Assembly (NCBI RefSeq): GCF_013184075.1
Contig: NZ_JABEQQ010000001.1
Location: 62,001-126,000, forward strand
From: Lentilactobacillus kribbianus
GTDB taxonomy: Bacteria; Bacillota; Bacilli; Lactobacillales; Lactobacillaceae
DNA length: 64,000 nucleotides
Direction: 5' to 3'
Positions 1 through 8,478 of the stretch are shown one piece after another. Positions within the stretch are counted from its first letter, which is position 1, and each line of letters opens with the position of its first letter. The notes under the pieces were generated by a model, which saw nothing but the letters and a program-made list of their open reading frames with translations, searched no databases and had not been told where the DNA came from. The translations under genes were made by a program, and so were the position numbers.

Positions 1-197
1 GGCGAAATTCTTTTTAAATTTTGTTTTTGAATTGCAGTTAATTTTCGCGTAACCCGCTTTTTTTTGGATCTACCCGATTTAAATGATTTTGATTGATGCT
101 GATTATGGGTGCGCTTAGACTCGGAAGGTTGATCGTGACTTTTTAAATAGGCTTGTTGCCACGGTGTGAGTGGCTCATCTTTATTGTCTTTGGTCAT
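1..197 (-). CDS. divIB: Cell division protein DivIB/FtsQ, N-terminal part (cut by window edge)
   Basis: Reading the minus strand from the ATG at 195-197 gives about 65 residues starting MTKDNKDEPLTPWQQAYLKS, and the frame runs open off the left edge. The piece is hydrophilic and rich in Lys, Arg, Ser and Gln, as expected for the long cytoplasmic tail that precedes the single membrane helix and POTRA domain of Gram-positive DivIB. Neither the helix nor POTRA is in the window. It begins 29 bases after murG stops, the standard position of divIB in Lactobacillales dcw clusters, and position carries most of the assignment. DivIB works with DivIC and FtsL at the septum. Confidence 0.72.
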   Translation of the reverse strand, partial: MTKDNKDEPLTPWQQAYLKSHDQPSESKRTHNQHQSKSFKSGRSKKKRVTRKLTAIQKQNLKRIS

Positions 198-226
198 TAT
201 CTCTACCTTCCCCTCTCTAATAATTG

Positions 227-1318
227 TTAACGATTAATTGAACGAGCAGCATCTAATACTCGATCAGCGGCATCAGGAACTCCCAATTTAGCTGAATTAG
301 CAGCCATTTGATCTCGTTTTACATCATCACTCATTAATGTATTAACTGCTAGATACAATGATTGACCGGTTAAATCATCTTCTTTAATCATTTCAGCCGC
401 ACCCGCATTAACCAAACTCATTGTATTTTTAGTTTGATGATCAGCGGTAACATACGGACTTGGAATCAAAATTGCTGGAATTCCCAAAGCTGTGATTTCA
501 GCAATACTAGTAGCCCCAGAACGACCAACCATTAGGTCCACTTTAGGCAATACTTGAGGCATATTATCAATATACGGCAAGATTGCAATATTGGGGCTAA
601 TTCGTTGTCCCCGTAGTTTTTCTAATACACTATCGTAACGCTTTTTACCAGTGACAAAAACCACCTGATAGTCCTTATCATTAAAATCATTGATAGCCTC
701 ACTAACAGCCTGATTAATTTTAGGAGCCCCTTGGCTACCACCAAAAATTAATACTGTAGAAACATCATCTTTTAAATCAAATTGCGTCCAAGAAAAATCA
801 CTGTGAATGTTAGCTACTTGTTGAGCTCGAGGATTACCGGTAAAAACGACTTTTTCAGCTGGAAATTGAGCGGCAGCATCCTGAAAGCCAATACCGATTT
901 CATCCACAAACCGACTCAAGAACTTATTCGTTAAACCAACAACACTGTTTTGTTCGTGAATCATCGTAGGTACCTTAAGCCGAGCAGCAGCATAAACTAC
1001 TGCACCAGAAACATAGCCACCAGTTCCTAATACCAAATCTGGCTTAAATTCTTTAATAATTTTTTTGGCTTGTCGGACACTCTTTAAGAATAAATGAACC
1101 GTCTTAAAATTGTCTAAAGACAGTGAACGTTTAAATCCCTGGATTTCTAACGGAATAAATTCAATGTTTTGCTTAGGAACAATTGAACTTTCTAACCCCC
1201 GCTTAGAACCAACGTATAATACCTTGGAATCTGGTTCTTGTTTCAATAAGTCTTCAACAACTGCAAGGGCCGGATAAATATGACCGCCAGTTCCACCACC
1301 TGAAACAATAATTCTCAT
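227..1318 (-). CDS. murG: UDP-N-acetylglucosamine--LPS-type N-acetylglucosamine transferase MurG (lipid I to lipid II)
   Basis: MurG adds GlcNAc from UDP-GlcNAc to lipid I on the inner membrane face, giving lipid II. The 363-residue length is normal. Visible family motifs are the glycine-rich loop [11 protein letters not shown] (residues 7-17), HEQN (121-124), GNPR (161-164) and GGSQGA (193-198) at the start of the second Rossmann-like domain, followed by the donor-binding [10 protein letters not shown] segment near 265-275. Its ATG overlaps the murD stop by one base, so the two are translationally coupled. Part of the dcw operon, between murD and divIB. Identification is secure. Confidence 0.97.
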   Translation of the reverse strand: MRIIVSGGGTGGHIYPALAVVEDLLKQEPDSKVLYVGSKRGLESSIVPKQNIEFIPLEIQGFKRSLSLDNFKTVHLFLKSVRQAKKIIKEFKPDLVLGTGGYVSGAVVYAAARLKVPTMIHEQNSVVGLTNKFLSRFVDEIGIGFQDAAAQFPAEKVVFTGNPRAQQVANIHSDFSWTQFDLKDDVSTVLIFGGSQGAPKINQAVSEAINDFNDKDYQVVFVTGKKRYDSVLEKLRGQRISPNIAILPYIDNMPQVLPKVDLMVGRSGATSIAEITALGIPAILIPSPYVTADHQTKNTMSLVNAGAAEMIKEDDLTGQSLYLAVNTLMSDDVKRDQMAANSAKLGVPDAADRVLDAARSINR

Positions 1319-2697
1319 TACTTCACTTCCTTTTGATTGGTCAAGGTTTCTACTGCATTGATAAATTCATCGCCTCGGACTTCGAAATTAGGGTATTGAT
1401 CCCAGCTGGCATTAGCCGGACTCAACAGGATAATATCTCCATCATCACTCAGTGAATAAGCAACCGGTACGGCTGCTTTAACATCATTTACTTTTTTAAT
1501 ATTAGTAACCCCAGCTTGTTTTAGGGCATCCGTCATTAGCTCAGCAGTTTCACCAAAAACTACAGCCGCTTTAACGTGTTCTTTAAATTGTGGAACTAAG
1601 CGTTCAAAAGTATACCCACGATCTAGACCACCAGCTAACAATACAATTGGTCGATTAAATCCTTCTAAGGCCATTTGGGTGGCTTCAATGTCCGTAGCCT
1701 TAGAATCATTATAATATCTTCTGCCATTAGCTTCTAAAACAAATTGTGACCGATGACGGACTCCGGTAAAGGTTTCTAAGACATTAGAAATAGCCAGGTT
1801 GGATTTCCCTAGGATTTTAGCAACGGCGATGGCTGCCAGTGCATTTTCCACGTTTTGTTTTCCTGGAACTTTAATATCATCAGCGTTCATAATGAACTCT
1901 TGGTTGTAATACAACTTGCCATTTTGTTCATAAGCTCCAGTCATGATTTCACTGGTACTAGCAAACGGAACTACTTGAGCAGCACTACGTTCACTTAAAT
2001 CACGCCACTCCTGTTTATCATAATTAACAACAAAATAATCATCAGGAGTTTGGTTCAAAGTAATACGCATTTTGGCATTTACATAATTTTCACGTGTTTT
2101 ATGATAATCTAAATGATTCTCAAAAATATTAGTCAACACTGCTACGTGTGGTCGCAAAGTTTCAATGCCTAATAGCATAAAACTTGAAAGTTCCATTACA
2201 ATTGTATCGTCTGCAGTGGCTTTAGCGGCTACCATAGTAGCTGGTACTCCAATATTACCAGCTACGTAGGCATGTCCCTTGGGACGTTCTTCATTTAAAA
2301 TTTTAGTAATCATCGTAGTAGTAGTGGTTTTACCATTACTACCAGTTACCGCAATAATTTCAGCATCAGTTATTTGAAAAGCTAACTCAACTTCGGTAAT
2401 GATTTTCGTCTTGTGTTCAATAGCACTTTGAACAACCGGATTATCATAAGGAATTCCGGGATTTTTAACCAACAAATCAAAAGTGGCATCGATTATGGAT
2501 TGGGGATGCCCCCCTGCAATCACATCAACACCTAAATCTGAAAGCTCTGCTAACTCTGGCAATTCACTAGCAGGTTTAGCGTCATTAAGCGTTACCTTGG
2601 CTCCCAATTCAACTAATGTTTTTGCAGCATTACTACCACTTTTACCGGCACCTAATACCAAAACATTTTTGTTTTGATAATCCGTTATTTTTTTCAT
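1318..2697 (-). CDS. murD: UDP-N-acetylmuramoylalanine--D-glutamate ligase MurD
   Basis: MurD adds D-glutamate to UDP-MurNAc-L-Ala in the cytoplasm at the cost of ATP. The 459-residue protein has the N-terminal Rossmann-like uridine-binding domain ([11 protein letters not shown], 11-21), the central ATPase domain with the P-loop GSNGKTT (119-125) and the Mur-ligase sequence HRSQFV...NDSKATD near 315-335 at the start of the C-terminal domain. AGAGGG precedes the ATG. It lies 26 bases after mraY and shares one base with murG. No anomalies seen. Confidence 0.97.
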   Translation of the reverse strand: MKKITDYQNKNVLVLGAGKSGSNAAKTLVELGAKVTLNDAKPASELPELAELSDLGVDVIAGGHPQSIIDATFDLLVKNPGIPYDNPVVQSAIEHKTKIITEVELAFQITDAEIIAVTGSNGKTTTTTMITKILNEERPKGHAYVAGNIGVPATMVAAKATADDTIVMELSSFMLLGIETLRPHVAVLTNIFENHLDYHKTRENYVNAKMRITLNQTPDDYFVVNYDKQEWRDLSERSAAQVVPFASTSEIMTGAYEQNGKLYYNQEFIMNADDIKVPGKQNVENALAAIAVAKILGKSNLAISNVLETFTGVRHRSQFVLEANGRRYYNDSKATDIEATQMALEGFNRPIVLLAGGLDRGYTFERLVPQFKEHVKAAVVFGETAELMTDALKQAGVTNIKKVNDVKAAVPVAYSLSDDGDIILLSPANASWDQYPNFEVRGDEFINAVETLTNQKEVK

Positions 2698-2723
2698 GAT
2701 TAATCCCTCTTCTAATACTTAAT

Positions 2724-3686
2724 TTATTTAATAGTTGTAAAGACGCCAATTGCTGCGGCAATTAAAGTAATTAGCCAAAAAACGCCGTCAACTTTCCATT
2801 CGCTCCAGCCCATCAATTCAAAGTGATGGTGGATTGGTGTCATCTTGAAGATCCGTTTTCCAGTTAATTTAAATGAAGCTACTTGAAGCATTACACTGGC
2901 AGTTTCACCAACATAAATAATGCCAATCAGTAGTAGTAATAGTTCATGGTGCACAAGAATAGAGACAGCGGCAATGGCGCCACCTAACGCTAGTGAACCC
3001 ATATCACCCATAAAAATCTTTGCTGGTTTGTGATTAAAGATGAAAAATGCTAATAAACCACCAACTACCGTGAAACAAAAAGTAGCTACAGATGCTTGAT
3101 GTTGGGCAAGTGCAATAATCCCAAAAGCACTAAACACAATAGTTGAAGTTCCAGCAACCAAGCCATCCAAACCGTCAGTTAAATTAACCGCATTAGAAAA
3201 ACCAACCAACCAAAAAACAATAAAGATAATATAGAGATAACCTAAGTTAAAATCAGGGCCAAATGGTAATTTGATTGCCATTGGAAAGCCCTCATGGATA
3301 TAAACTGCTGCAAAAATCAAAGCTCCCACAATTTGAGCTGAAAATTTTTGCCAAGCTTTTAAACCTTCATTTTGTCGTTGGAAGATTTTAATACTATCAT
3401 CCCACATCCCCACTAGTCCATACAGCACTAAAATAAATAACAAAATTAAGAGTGAAGGATCAAACAGATGGAAGAATGGACTAATTAACAAGTCAGCAAT
3501 CACAATTGCAGAAATGAACATTAGGCCTCCCATCGTTGGGGTACCGGATTTTTTTTCGTGCCAAGTTGGTCCTTCTTCTCGAATCATTTGGCCTTCTTTT
3601 TTATTTCTAAAATACCGAATCAACATCGGCATAAAAACCAACGTGATCAAGAAACTCACAATTGCAGGTAACATCCAACTTAACAT
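2724..3686 (-). CDS. mraY: Phospho-N-acetylmuramoyl-pentapeptide-transferase MraY
   Basis: MraY transfers phospho-MurNAc-pentapeptide from UDP to undecaprenyl phosphate, making lipid I. The 320-residue protein is almost wholly hydrophobic, fitting the ten-helix family fold. Signature segments are WDD (95-97), NLTDGLDG (168-175) with the catalytic acidic residues, GDMGS (227-231) and PIHHHFE (284-290), the loop that holds the substrate and Mg2+. It is in the dcw operon between the penicillin-binding protein and murD, with 23 bases before it and 26 after. Identification is secure. Confidence 0.97.
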   Translation of the reverse strand: MLSWMLPAIVSFLITLVFMPMLIRYFRNKKEGQMIREEGPTWHEKKSGTPTMGGLMFISAIVIADLLISPFFHLFDPSLLILLFILVLYGLVGMWDDSIKIFQRQNEGLKAWQKFSAQIVGALIFAAVYIHEGFPMAIKLPFGPDFNLGYLYIIFIVFWLVGFSNAVNLTDGLDGLVAGTSTIVFSAFGIIALAQHQASVATFCFTVVGGLLAFFIFNHKPAKIFMGDMGSLALGGAIAAVSILVHHELLLLLIGIIYVGETASVMLQVASFKLTGKRIFKMTPIHHHFELMGWSEWKVDGVFWLITLIAAAIGVFTTIK

Positions 3687-3709
3687 TTAATCAAAACCAT
3701 CCTTTAATA

Positions 3710-5869
3710 TTATTCTAAATCTACCGTTAGCTTATCGCCATCGGTAATTGTTTTACCAGCAGTTATACTTTGAGCATCAGCATAACCACTCCCTTTATAA
3801 GTAACCTTTAAACCAGTTATTTTAGCCAATGCTTCAATTTCATCTTTGGTCCAACCGTAGATTCTTGGCATTGTCAAATTATCATTAGTTAAAATGATAG
3901 CTCGTTGTTTATCATCAACCTTTGTTCCGGCCTTAATTGATTGTTTAACAATTGTTGATCCTTGACCGATAACAGTGGTAGTAATTCCTTTGGAAGCCAA
4001 ATCCGATTTAGCGTCATCAGTGGTTTTATAAACTACTGATGGCATTTTTTCCTTTTCAACTGTTGAGGCAGTATTGCTGTCTTGCAATGCTCGAGTCATT
4101 ACAGGCTTAAAGATCTCAGATAAAAGTTGCGTAGCTGTCTTAGTCGCAGGCAGTGTTGGTTGCTTCATTGTAATGTATAAAACATACTTAGGATCCTTAG
4201 CTGGGGCCATGCCGGCTACTGAGTAGAGATAACTATCATCACCATTAGCATATCCACCATAACCATTGCTTACTTGAGCAGTACCGGTTTTAGCAGCAAT
4301 TTTATATCCTTTAATTTTATAATCACTACCAATACCGTACTTTTTGTAAACAACGTCCTCCATATGCTTTCGAACTTTTTTAGCCGTTTTAGCAGAAATT
4401 GGTTTCCCAACCGTTTTAGTTCCGTAGCTCTTAATGGTTTTGCCAGTATTTGGATCTACCACTTTAGATACCACATGAGGTTGAACCATGGTTCCATCAT
4501 TAGAAACAGCTGTCAATCCTTGCAACATCTGCATAGCCGTTACTTCGATTCCTTGACCAAATGACGTATCGGCTTGTTCAATTGGATAAGTAAATTGAAT
4601 TTTGCCATCAGTTTCTCCTGGTAAACCACTATTGGTATTATCTAAGAAGTGGAATTTATTAATATATTTTTTCCAAGTTTTGGCACCCATATTTTGTTCT
4701 AGGTGGGCCATAGCCACGTTACTTGATAAAGCAAAACCTTTATTGTACGTAATGGTACCCCACCCTTTGGTATTCCAGTCAGGCACAATTTTGCCATCAA
4801 TACTGTATTTACCAGACTGGTAAGTATCTTTACCGTTATAGTGACCAGAATCAATTGCCGATGCTAAGGTAAAAATCTTCATGGTAGAACCTGGCTCATA
4901 GGTATCTTGTACTAATTTATTAGACCAAGCATTATCAATTCCATTTAACGTCGTTGAATTAAACGTTGGTCGTTGGGTTGTAGCTAGTATTTCACCAGTT
5001 TTAGCGTTCATCAAAGTCGCCGACATGGACTTAGGATTAGCTTGTTTGTACACCGAAGACATTGAACTTTCGAGTAAAGTCTGTAATCGAGAATCAATGG
5101 TGGTATAAACGTTAGCCCCATTTTTAACCTTTTTTTCCTTCGGTTTACGTTGGGTTAATCGATAACCATATAAGTCATATTGGTTATCACGATATCCATC
5201 GGATCCCTTAAGCAAATTATTATATTGCTGCTCTAAGCCCATTTGCCCAACCAAGTTAGTTGAACCGGTCTTTTCGTTATTTTGTGATAATGCTACCCCA
5301 ACAACGTTAGAAGCAAATGAACCATTAGGATACAAGCGCGATTGTTGTTGCGTAAAATGAATTCCCGGCAATTTTTCGGCATCAATTTTTTTCTTGGTCA
5401 TCAAAGAAATACTATTACCAGCGCTACCGAATTCCACTTGAAATGGATTACCCTTTTTAGGATTTAATATTTTCAGAGCCTTTTTTTCAGAAATTGGTAA
5501 ATATTTAGCCAACGTCTTCGCCGTTTTCTTTTTATTAACCACGTATAATGGCTTGTTGTTAGTATCTACTTGTTGTTTATTTAATACTGCATAAATTGAA
5601 TAAGTACTGGTATCTTGAGCAATCGGCGTCCCCTTCGCATCGTAAATATCACCACGTTTAGCCTTAACCGTTTGCGTTTGAGTATATAACTGCTGCGAAC
5701 GTTTACTCAAATTGACATTTTTAATGTTTTTACCGACCGCAATGACCGTAAAGCGCATTGCCAAACCAACGAAAACAATTATACATAAAAAAAAGAGCCA
5801 TCTTCCGAAGGTTTTGGTATTTTTTTGGCCGAAGCGACCTCCAAGTATTTTTTCGAAAAAGGTTCTCAT
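3710..5869 (-). CDS. pbpB: Class B penicillin-binding protein (division transpeptidase, FtsI/PBP2x-type) with two PASTA domains
   Basis: This is the septal transpeptidase that crosslinks peptidoglycan. The 719-residue protein has a basic cytoplasmic start, one membrane helix (about 24-46), a dimerisation/pedestal region (about 65-230) and a transpeptidase domain with the three active-site motifs STMK (328-331, nucleophile Ser328), SSN (382-384) and KTGT (527-530). Two C-terminal PASTA-like repeats (about 605-660 and 663-719) mark it as the PBP2x/PBP2B type. Its start overlaps the ftsL stop by four bases, as is usual for this pair. The region between helix and catalytic domain is unusually rich in lysine. 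Confidence 0.95.
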   Translation of the reverse strand: MRTFFEKILGGRFGQKNTKTFGRWLFFLCIIVFVGLAMRFTVIAVGKNIKNVNLSKRSQQLYTQTQTVKAKRGDIYDAKGTPIAQDTSTYSIYAVLNKQQVDTNNKPLYVVNKKKTAKTLAKYLPISEKKALKILNPKKGNPFQVEFGSAGNSISLMTKKKIDAEKLPGIHFTQQQSRLYPNGSFASNVVGVALSQNNEKTGSTNLVGQMGLEQQYNNLLKGSDGYRDNQYDLYGYRLTQRKPKEKKVKNGANVYTTIDSRLQTLLESSMSSVYKQANPKSMSATLMNAKTGEILATTQRPTFNSTTLNGIDNAWSNKLVQDTYEPGSTMKIFTLASAIDSGHYNGKDTYQSGKYSIDGKIVPDWNTKGWGTITYNKGFALSSNVAMAHLEQNMGAKTWKKYINKFHFLDNTNSGLPGETDGKIQFTYPIEQADTSFGQGIEVTAMQMLQGLTAVSNDGTMVQPHVVSKVVDPNTGKTIKSYGTKTVGKPISAKTAKKVRKHMEDVVYKKYGIGSDYKIKGYKIAAKTGTAQVSNGYGGYANGDDSYLYSVAGMAPAKDPKYVLYITMKQPTLPATKTATQLLSEIFKPVMTRALQDSNTASTVEKEKMPSVVYKTTDDAKSDLASKGITTTVIGQGSTIVKQSIKAGTKVDDKQRAIILTNDNLTMPRIYGWTKDEIEALAKITGLKVTYKGSGYADAQSITAGKTITDGDKLTVDLE

Positions 5870-6252
5870 TTAGTAACATTCCTTATATGTGAGTTTGAAA
5901 GTGACATCCCATTCTTGTGAGCAATTGCTTCTAGACGAGTACTACTTTGTAGTTCGCTAATTTGTTGGTCTAAATCGTTATTTTCATTACTAATTTTAGC
6001 AGAACGACTTTGTAGTTCTTGCAATTGATGTTCTGAATTAGTTAATGAAATTTTAGTGGCTACCACCATAACCATTAGTAACGTCACAATTAGGGTACAA
6101 GCTGAAATCAACAACTTTTCAAAAGTTGACACCTTTAATTTTACTTTAGGTGCTGGTTGGACCAATGTTTTTGCCTTGGGTTGAATTGGTTTAACCGTAA
6201 TTCTTCGGTTAGGTTGATTAACTAAATTTTCAGCTAAATTATTTTGTGCCAT
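5866..6252 (-). CDS. ftsL: Cell division protein FtsL
   Basis: FtsL is a small bitopic divisome protein that pairs with DivIC/DivIB and activates the septal synthase. The 128 residues show a basic, proline-containing cytoplasmic tail (1-44), one membrane helix (about 45-67) and a short extracellular coiled coil (about 72-105) with Leu/Ile spaced in heptads. Sequence conservation in this family is poor, so the call rests on topology plus position between rsmH and the class B PBP, with a four-base overlap to the latter. AAGGGG lies upstream of the ATG. Confidence 0.92.
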   Translation of the reverse strand: MAQNNLAENLVNQPNRRITVKPIQPKAKTLVQPAPKVKLKVSTFEKLLISACTLIVTLLMVMVVATKISLTNSEHQLQELQSRSAKISNENNDLDQQISELQSSTRLEAIAHKNGMSLSNSHIRNVTK

Positions 6253-6272
6253 AGTATGTATTTCCCCTTCAA

Positions 6273-7220
6273 CTATTTTTTAATTCTTTCAATAACACGT
6301 AGTTTTGCACTATGAGCGCGATGATTATTTTCCAACTCATCAGCAGTTGGAATAATAGGTTTTCTAGTTAGATTCTTGAATTTAGGTTCTAATTCTGGTG
6401 GAATAATTGGCAAGTTAGGTGGTAATTCCGGTAAACTAGTTTGCTCTTTAAACATCGTTTTCACCAAACGATCTTCTAATGATTGAAATGTGATAACACT
6501 AATACGACCACCAACTGCTAATAAAGCCAAAGCCTGTTCTAGTGAATCTTCTAATGCTTTTAATTCATCATTAACCGCAATTCGAACAGCTTGAAATGAT
6601 TTTTTGGCAGGATGTCCCCCATGACGTCTAGCTGCTGCCGGAATAGCATTTTTTACGATTTCTGCTAACTGTAACGTTGTGTCAATTGGTGCTACCGCTC
6701 GTTGTTGTTCAATCTTTCTAGCAATTGGTTTAGCAAATTTTTCTTCACCATAACGAAAAAGAATTCGCACCAACTGTTCATATGGCCACTTATTTACCAC
6801 TTGCCAAGCATCTAATTCCTGACTTTGATCCATTCGCATATCTAATCGAGCATCCATGCGATAACTAAATCCTCGTTGCTCATCATCAAATTGCGGTGAT
6901 GACACCCCTAAATCGTAAACAATCCCAGTAATTTCAGTGATACCACGTTCATTAAGGGTTGTTTTTAAATTTCTAAAGTTATCATGCACCAAAACTAAAT
7001 TATCATTTGCTATATATGAAGCCAGTCGCTCTTCGTTATAATCGATAGCCGTTTGATCTTGATCAAATGAATATAATGTTCCAGTGGTTAACTGGCTAAC
7101 AATTTTTTCAGTATGGCCACCACCACCAAGAGTCCCATCGACATACGTACCAGTTGGGTCAATATTTAACATGTTTACTGCTTCATTAAGTAACACCGTC
7201 ACGTGGTGAAATTCGCTCAT
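6273..7220 (-). CDS. rsmH: 16S rRNA (cytosine1402-N4)-methyltransferase RsmH (MraW)
   Basis: RsmH methylates N4 of C1402 in the decoding centre of 16S rRNA using S-adenosylmethionine. The 315-residue length is typical. The SAM-binding loop [10 protein letters not shown] (28-37) and FDQD (52-55) are present, followed by the YDLGVSSPQ motif near 105 and the MRMDQ segment near 125-135. The C-terminus has the conserved NLTRKPIIP...[15 protein letters not shown] stretch. It is the second gene of the mraZ operon; GAGGTGG precedes the ATG. Confidence 0.97.
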   Translation of the reverse strand: MSEFHHVTVLLNEAVNMLNIDPTGTYVDGTLGGGGHTEKIVSQLTTGTLYSFDQDQTAIDYNEERLASYIANDNLVLVHDNFRNLKTTLNERGITEITGIVYDLGVSSPQFDDEQRGFSYRMDARLDMRMDQSQELDAWQVVNKWPYEQLVRILFRYGEEKFAKPIARKIEQQRAVAPIDTTLQLAEIVKNAIPAAARRHGGHPAKKSFQAVRIAVNDELKALEDSLEQALALLAVGGRISVITFQSLEDRLVKTMFKEQTSLPELPPNLPIIPPELEPKFKNLTRKPIIPTADELENNHRAHSAKLRVIERIKK

Positions 7221-7254
7221 TAGTTGGCCACCTCACTGGTTCAACAATTCTTAG

Positions 7255-7680
7255 CTAAAAATCGATCATATTTTCAGCAATTTCATTAAAGTTTTCTTCT
7301 GCATCTTCACTAAATTGTTGCCAGAGCTCATCGCTCCAAATTTCAAACCGATTAGATACTCCGACAACGACACATTTTTTCATAATTTTGGCATAATTTA
7401 ATAATGTAGCAGGTAGATTAATTCGGCCCTGCTTATCTAATTCGCACTCTACTGCCGCTGAAAAGAAAAATCGGCTAAAGGAGCGCGCATTTTTTTTGCT
7501 AATTGGTAATTCATCAATCTTTTGTTGAATTTCTTCCCATTCACTCATGGGATAGCCGAATAAACAACCATCCATTCCACGGGTAATGACAAATTTAGGG
7601 GCTAATTCCGATCGAAACTTAGCCGGAATAATGATTCGGCCTTTAGAATCAATCGAATGTTGATATTCGCCCATAAACAT
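7255..7680 (-). CDS. mraZ: Transcriptional regulator MraZ
   Basis: MraZ binds DNA repeats upstream of its own operon and controls the dcw cluster. I start it at the ATG of 7678-7680, giving [15 protein letters not shown], because this is the normal family N-terminus and GAAGGGGG lies eight bases upstream; an earlier in-frame ATG at 7698 would add six atypical residues and sit before that ribosome site. The 141-residue protein has two tandem SpoVT/AbrB-type swapped-hairpin domains, with the [13 protein letters not shown] core near 12-24 and DKQGRINLP near 88-96. First gene of the operon. Confidence 0.95.
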   Translation of the reverse strand: MFMGEYQHSIDSKGRIIIPAKFRSELAPKFVITRGMDGCLFGYPMSEWEEIQQKIDELPISKKNARSFSRFFFSAAVECELDKQGRINLPATLLNYAKIMKKCVVVGVSNRFEIWSDELWQQFSEDAEENFNEIAENMIDF

Positions 7681-7703
7681 GCCCACTACCCCCTTCATTA
7701 AAG

Positions 7704-7747
7704 ATTATATTCACATTCTACCACAATTCACCACTACCAACCACCAC
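7704..7747 (-). promoter_or_regulatory. mraZ promoter with 10-bp-spaced GTGG repeats (MraZ operator candidate)
   Basis: On the minus strand a TATAAT -10 box lies at 7704-7709. Upstream, GTGG occurs at 7741-7744, 7731-7734 and 7721-7724, and GTGA at 7711-7714, exactly ten bases apart each time; another GTGG overlaps at 7744-7747. MraZ of E. coli binds short G-rich direct repeats with the same ten-base period, so this is the likely autoregulatory site. No good -35 box is visible. Confidence 0.65.
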
Positions 7748-7772
7748 TCTTCCACTTTTAAAAAAATTGTAA

Positions 7773-7816
7773 TCAAAAAGGCCTTATCATCAATTTGGTT
7801 TGATGATAAAGCCTTT
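7773..7816 (-). terminator. Terminator between the DUF3397 gene and mraZ
   Basis: Stem AAAGGC-c-TTATCATCAA (7777-7793) pairs with TTGATGATAA-a-GCCTTT (7800-7815) around a six-base loop. The A-rich flank at 7775-7779 gives the U-run when read on the minus strand, so it ends the DUF3397 transcript just before the mraZ promoter. Confidence 0.75.
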
Positions 7817-7869
7817 GATATCAACGATTAAATCATTTTATTGAATGTGGTAAATTATTTTAAATTTAC

Positions 7870-8226
7870 CTAAATCAACACATAAATAATGACTGCAAGC
7901 CACATTATAATCAGCAGTAAATCCGAAGTACGCCAAATCAGTATCCCAATCTGGCGATAACTTAATTTAGCGGTTTTAAAGGCCCGCCAGATTAACATAA
8001 ATAAGATGACGATAATCCAAATCATTAAAACCCAAACAAACAAATTCGTTTTGGCCGTGATCTGAGCCAACCAACCAATAAAAATTGGTATCAATAACGG
8101 GAAAATATCCAATTCATTAACAGCTTTCAGCCATGATACTTGCAAACGGCTTTTTCCAAACCAGATAAGTCCTTCTAAAACAATCAAAATAATAACTTGC
8201 AAAAAAATTATGGCTGTTAAATTCAT
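7870..8226 (-). CDS. DUF3397 family membrane protein
   Basis: A 118-residue, very hydrophobic protein with about four membrane helices (roughly 3-22, 41-57, 63-83 and 99-117) joined by short basic loops. Its composition and its place just upstream of mraZ match the DUF3397 family of Lactobacillales, whose function is unknown. It has its own terminator, so it is probably transcribed apart from mraZ. The ATG follows AAAGGA. I infer no function beyond a membrane location. Confidence 0.7.
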   Translation of the reverse strand: MNLTAIIFLQVIILIVLEGLIWFGKSRLQVSWLKAVNELDIFPLLIPIFIGWLAQITAKTNLFVWVLMIWIIVILFMLIWRAFKTAKLSYRQIGILIWRTSDLLLIIMWLAVIIYVLI

Positions 8227-8322
8227 TTAACAAATTCCTTTCCGTATTGTACTTTGGTTGCAAAGCAAGCAAATCAACGGTACACTAATTTAGATAATTT
8301 AATTTAGAAAGTGGTGCACCAA

Positions 8323-8436
8323 GTGGCAAAAGAAAAAAAGACAAAATTTCAAAAAATAACAATGATATTTGTTTGGCTAATGATTATTGCAACTGTCGGG
8401 GGTTTGGTGGCAACTGCAGTATCCATTTTTGTTTAA
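8323..8436 (+). CDS. Small DUF4044-type membrane peptide (37 aa)
   Basis: A GTG at 8323 opens a 37-codon frame: a basic start (MAKEKKTKFQKIT) followed by one membrane helix (about 14-36) and TAA at 8434-8436. The ribosome site GAAAGTGGTG (8307-8316) is well placed. Length, layout and the KIT-x-V/F-x-WLM-like core resemble DUF4044, a family of 30-40 residue proteins of lactobacilli with no known role. A strong terminator follows at once, so it forms a one-gene unit divergent from the DUF3397 gene and convergent with ftsK. It is shorter than usual gene-calling cutoffs. Confidence 0.72.
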   Translation: MAKEKKTKFQKITMIFVWLMIIATVGGLVATAVSIFV

Positions 8437-8446
8437 AATAGTATCT

Positions 8447-8478
8447 TAACCGTTCAGCTGAGGCTGGCGGTTTTTTTA
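8447..8478 (+). terminator. Terminator of the DUF4044 gene, overlapping the ftsK 3' end
   Basis: AACCGTTCAGC / GCTGGCGGTT forms a stem with a TGAG loop, followed by seven T on the plus strand (8471-8477). The T-run includes the ftsK stop codon, so the two convergent units share this site. Confidence 0.8.

Noticed and set aside
5900-6252. FtsL as a DivIC-like protein
   Set aside because: Position between rsmH and the class B PBP with the four-base overlap is that of FtsL.
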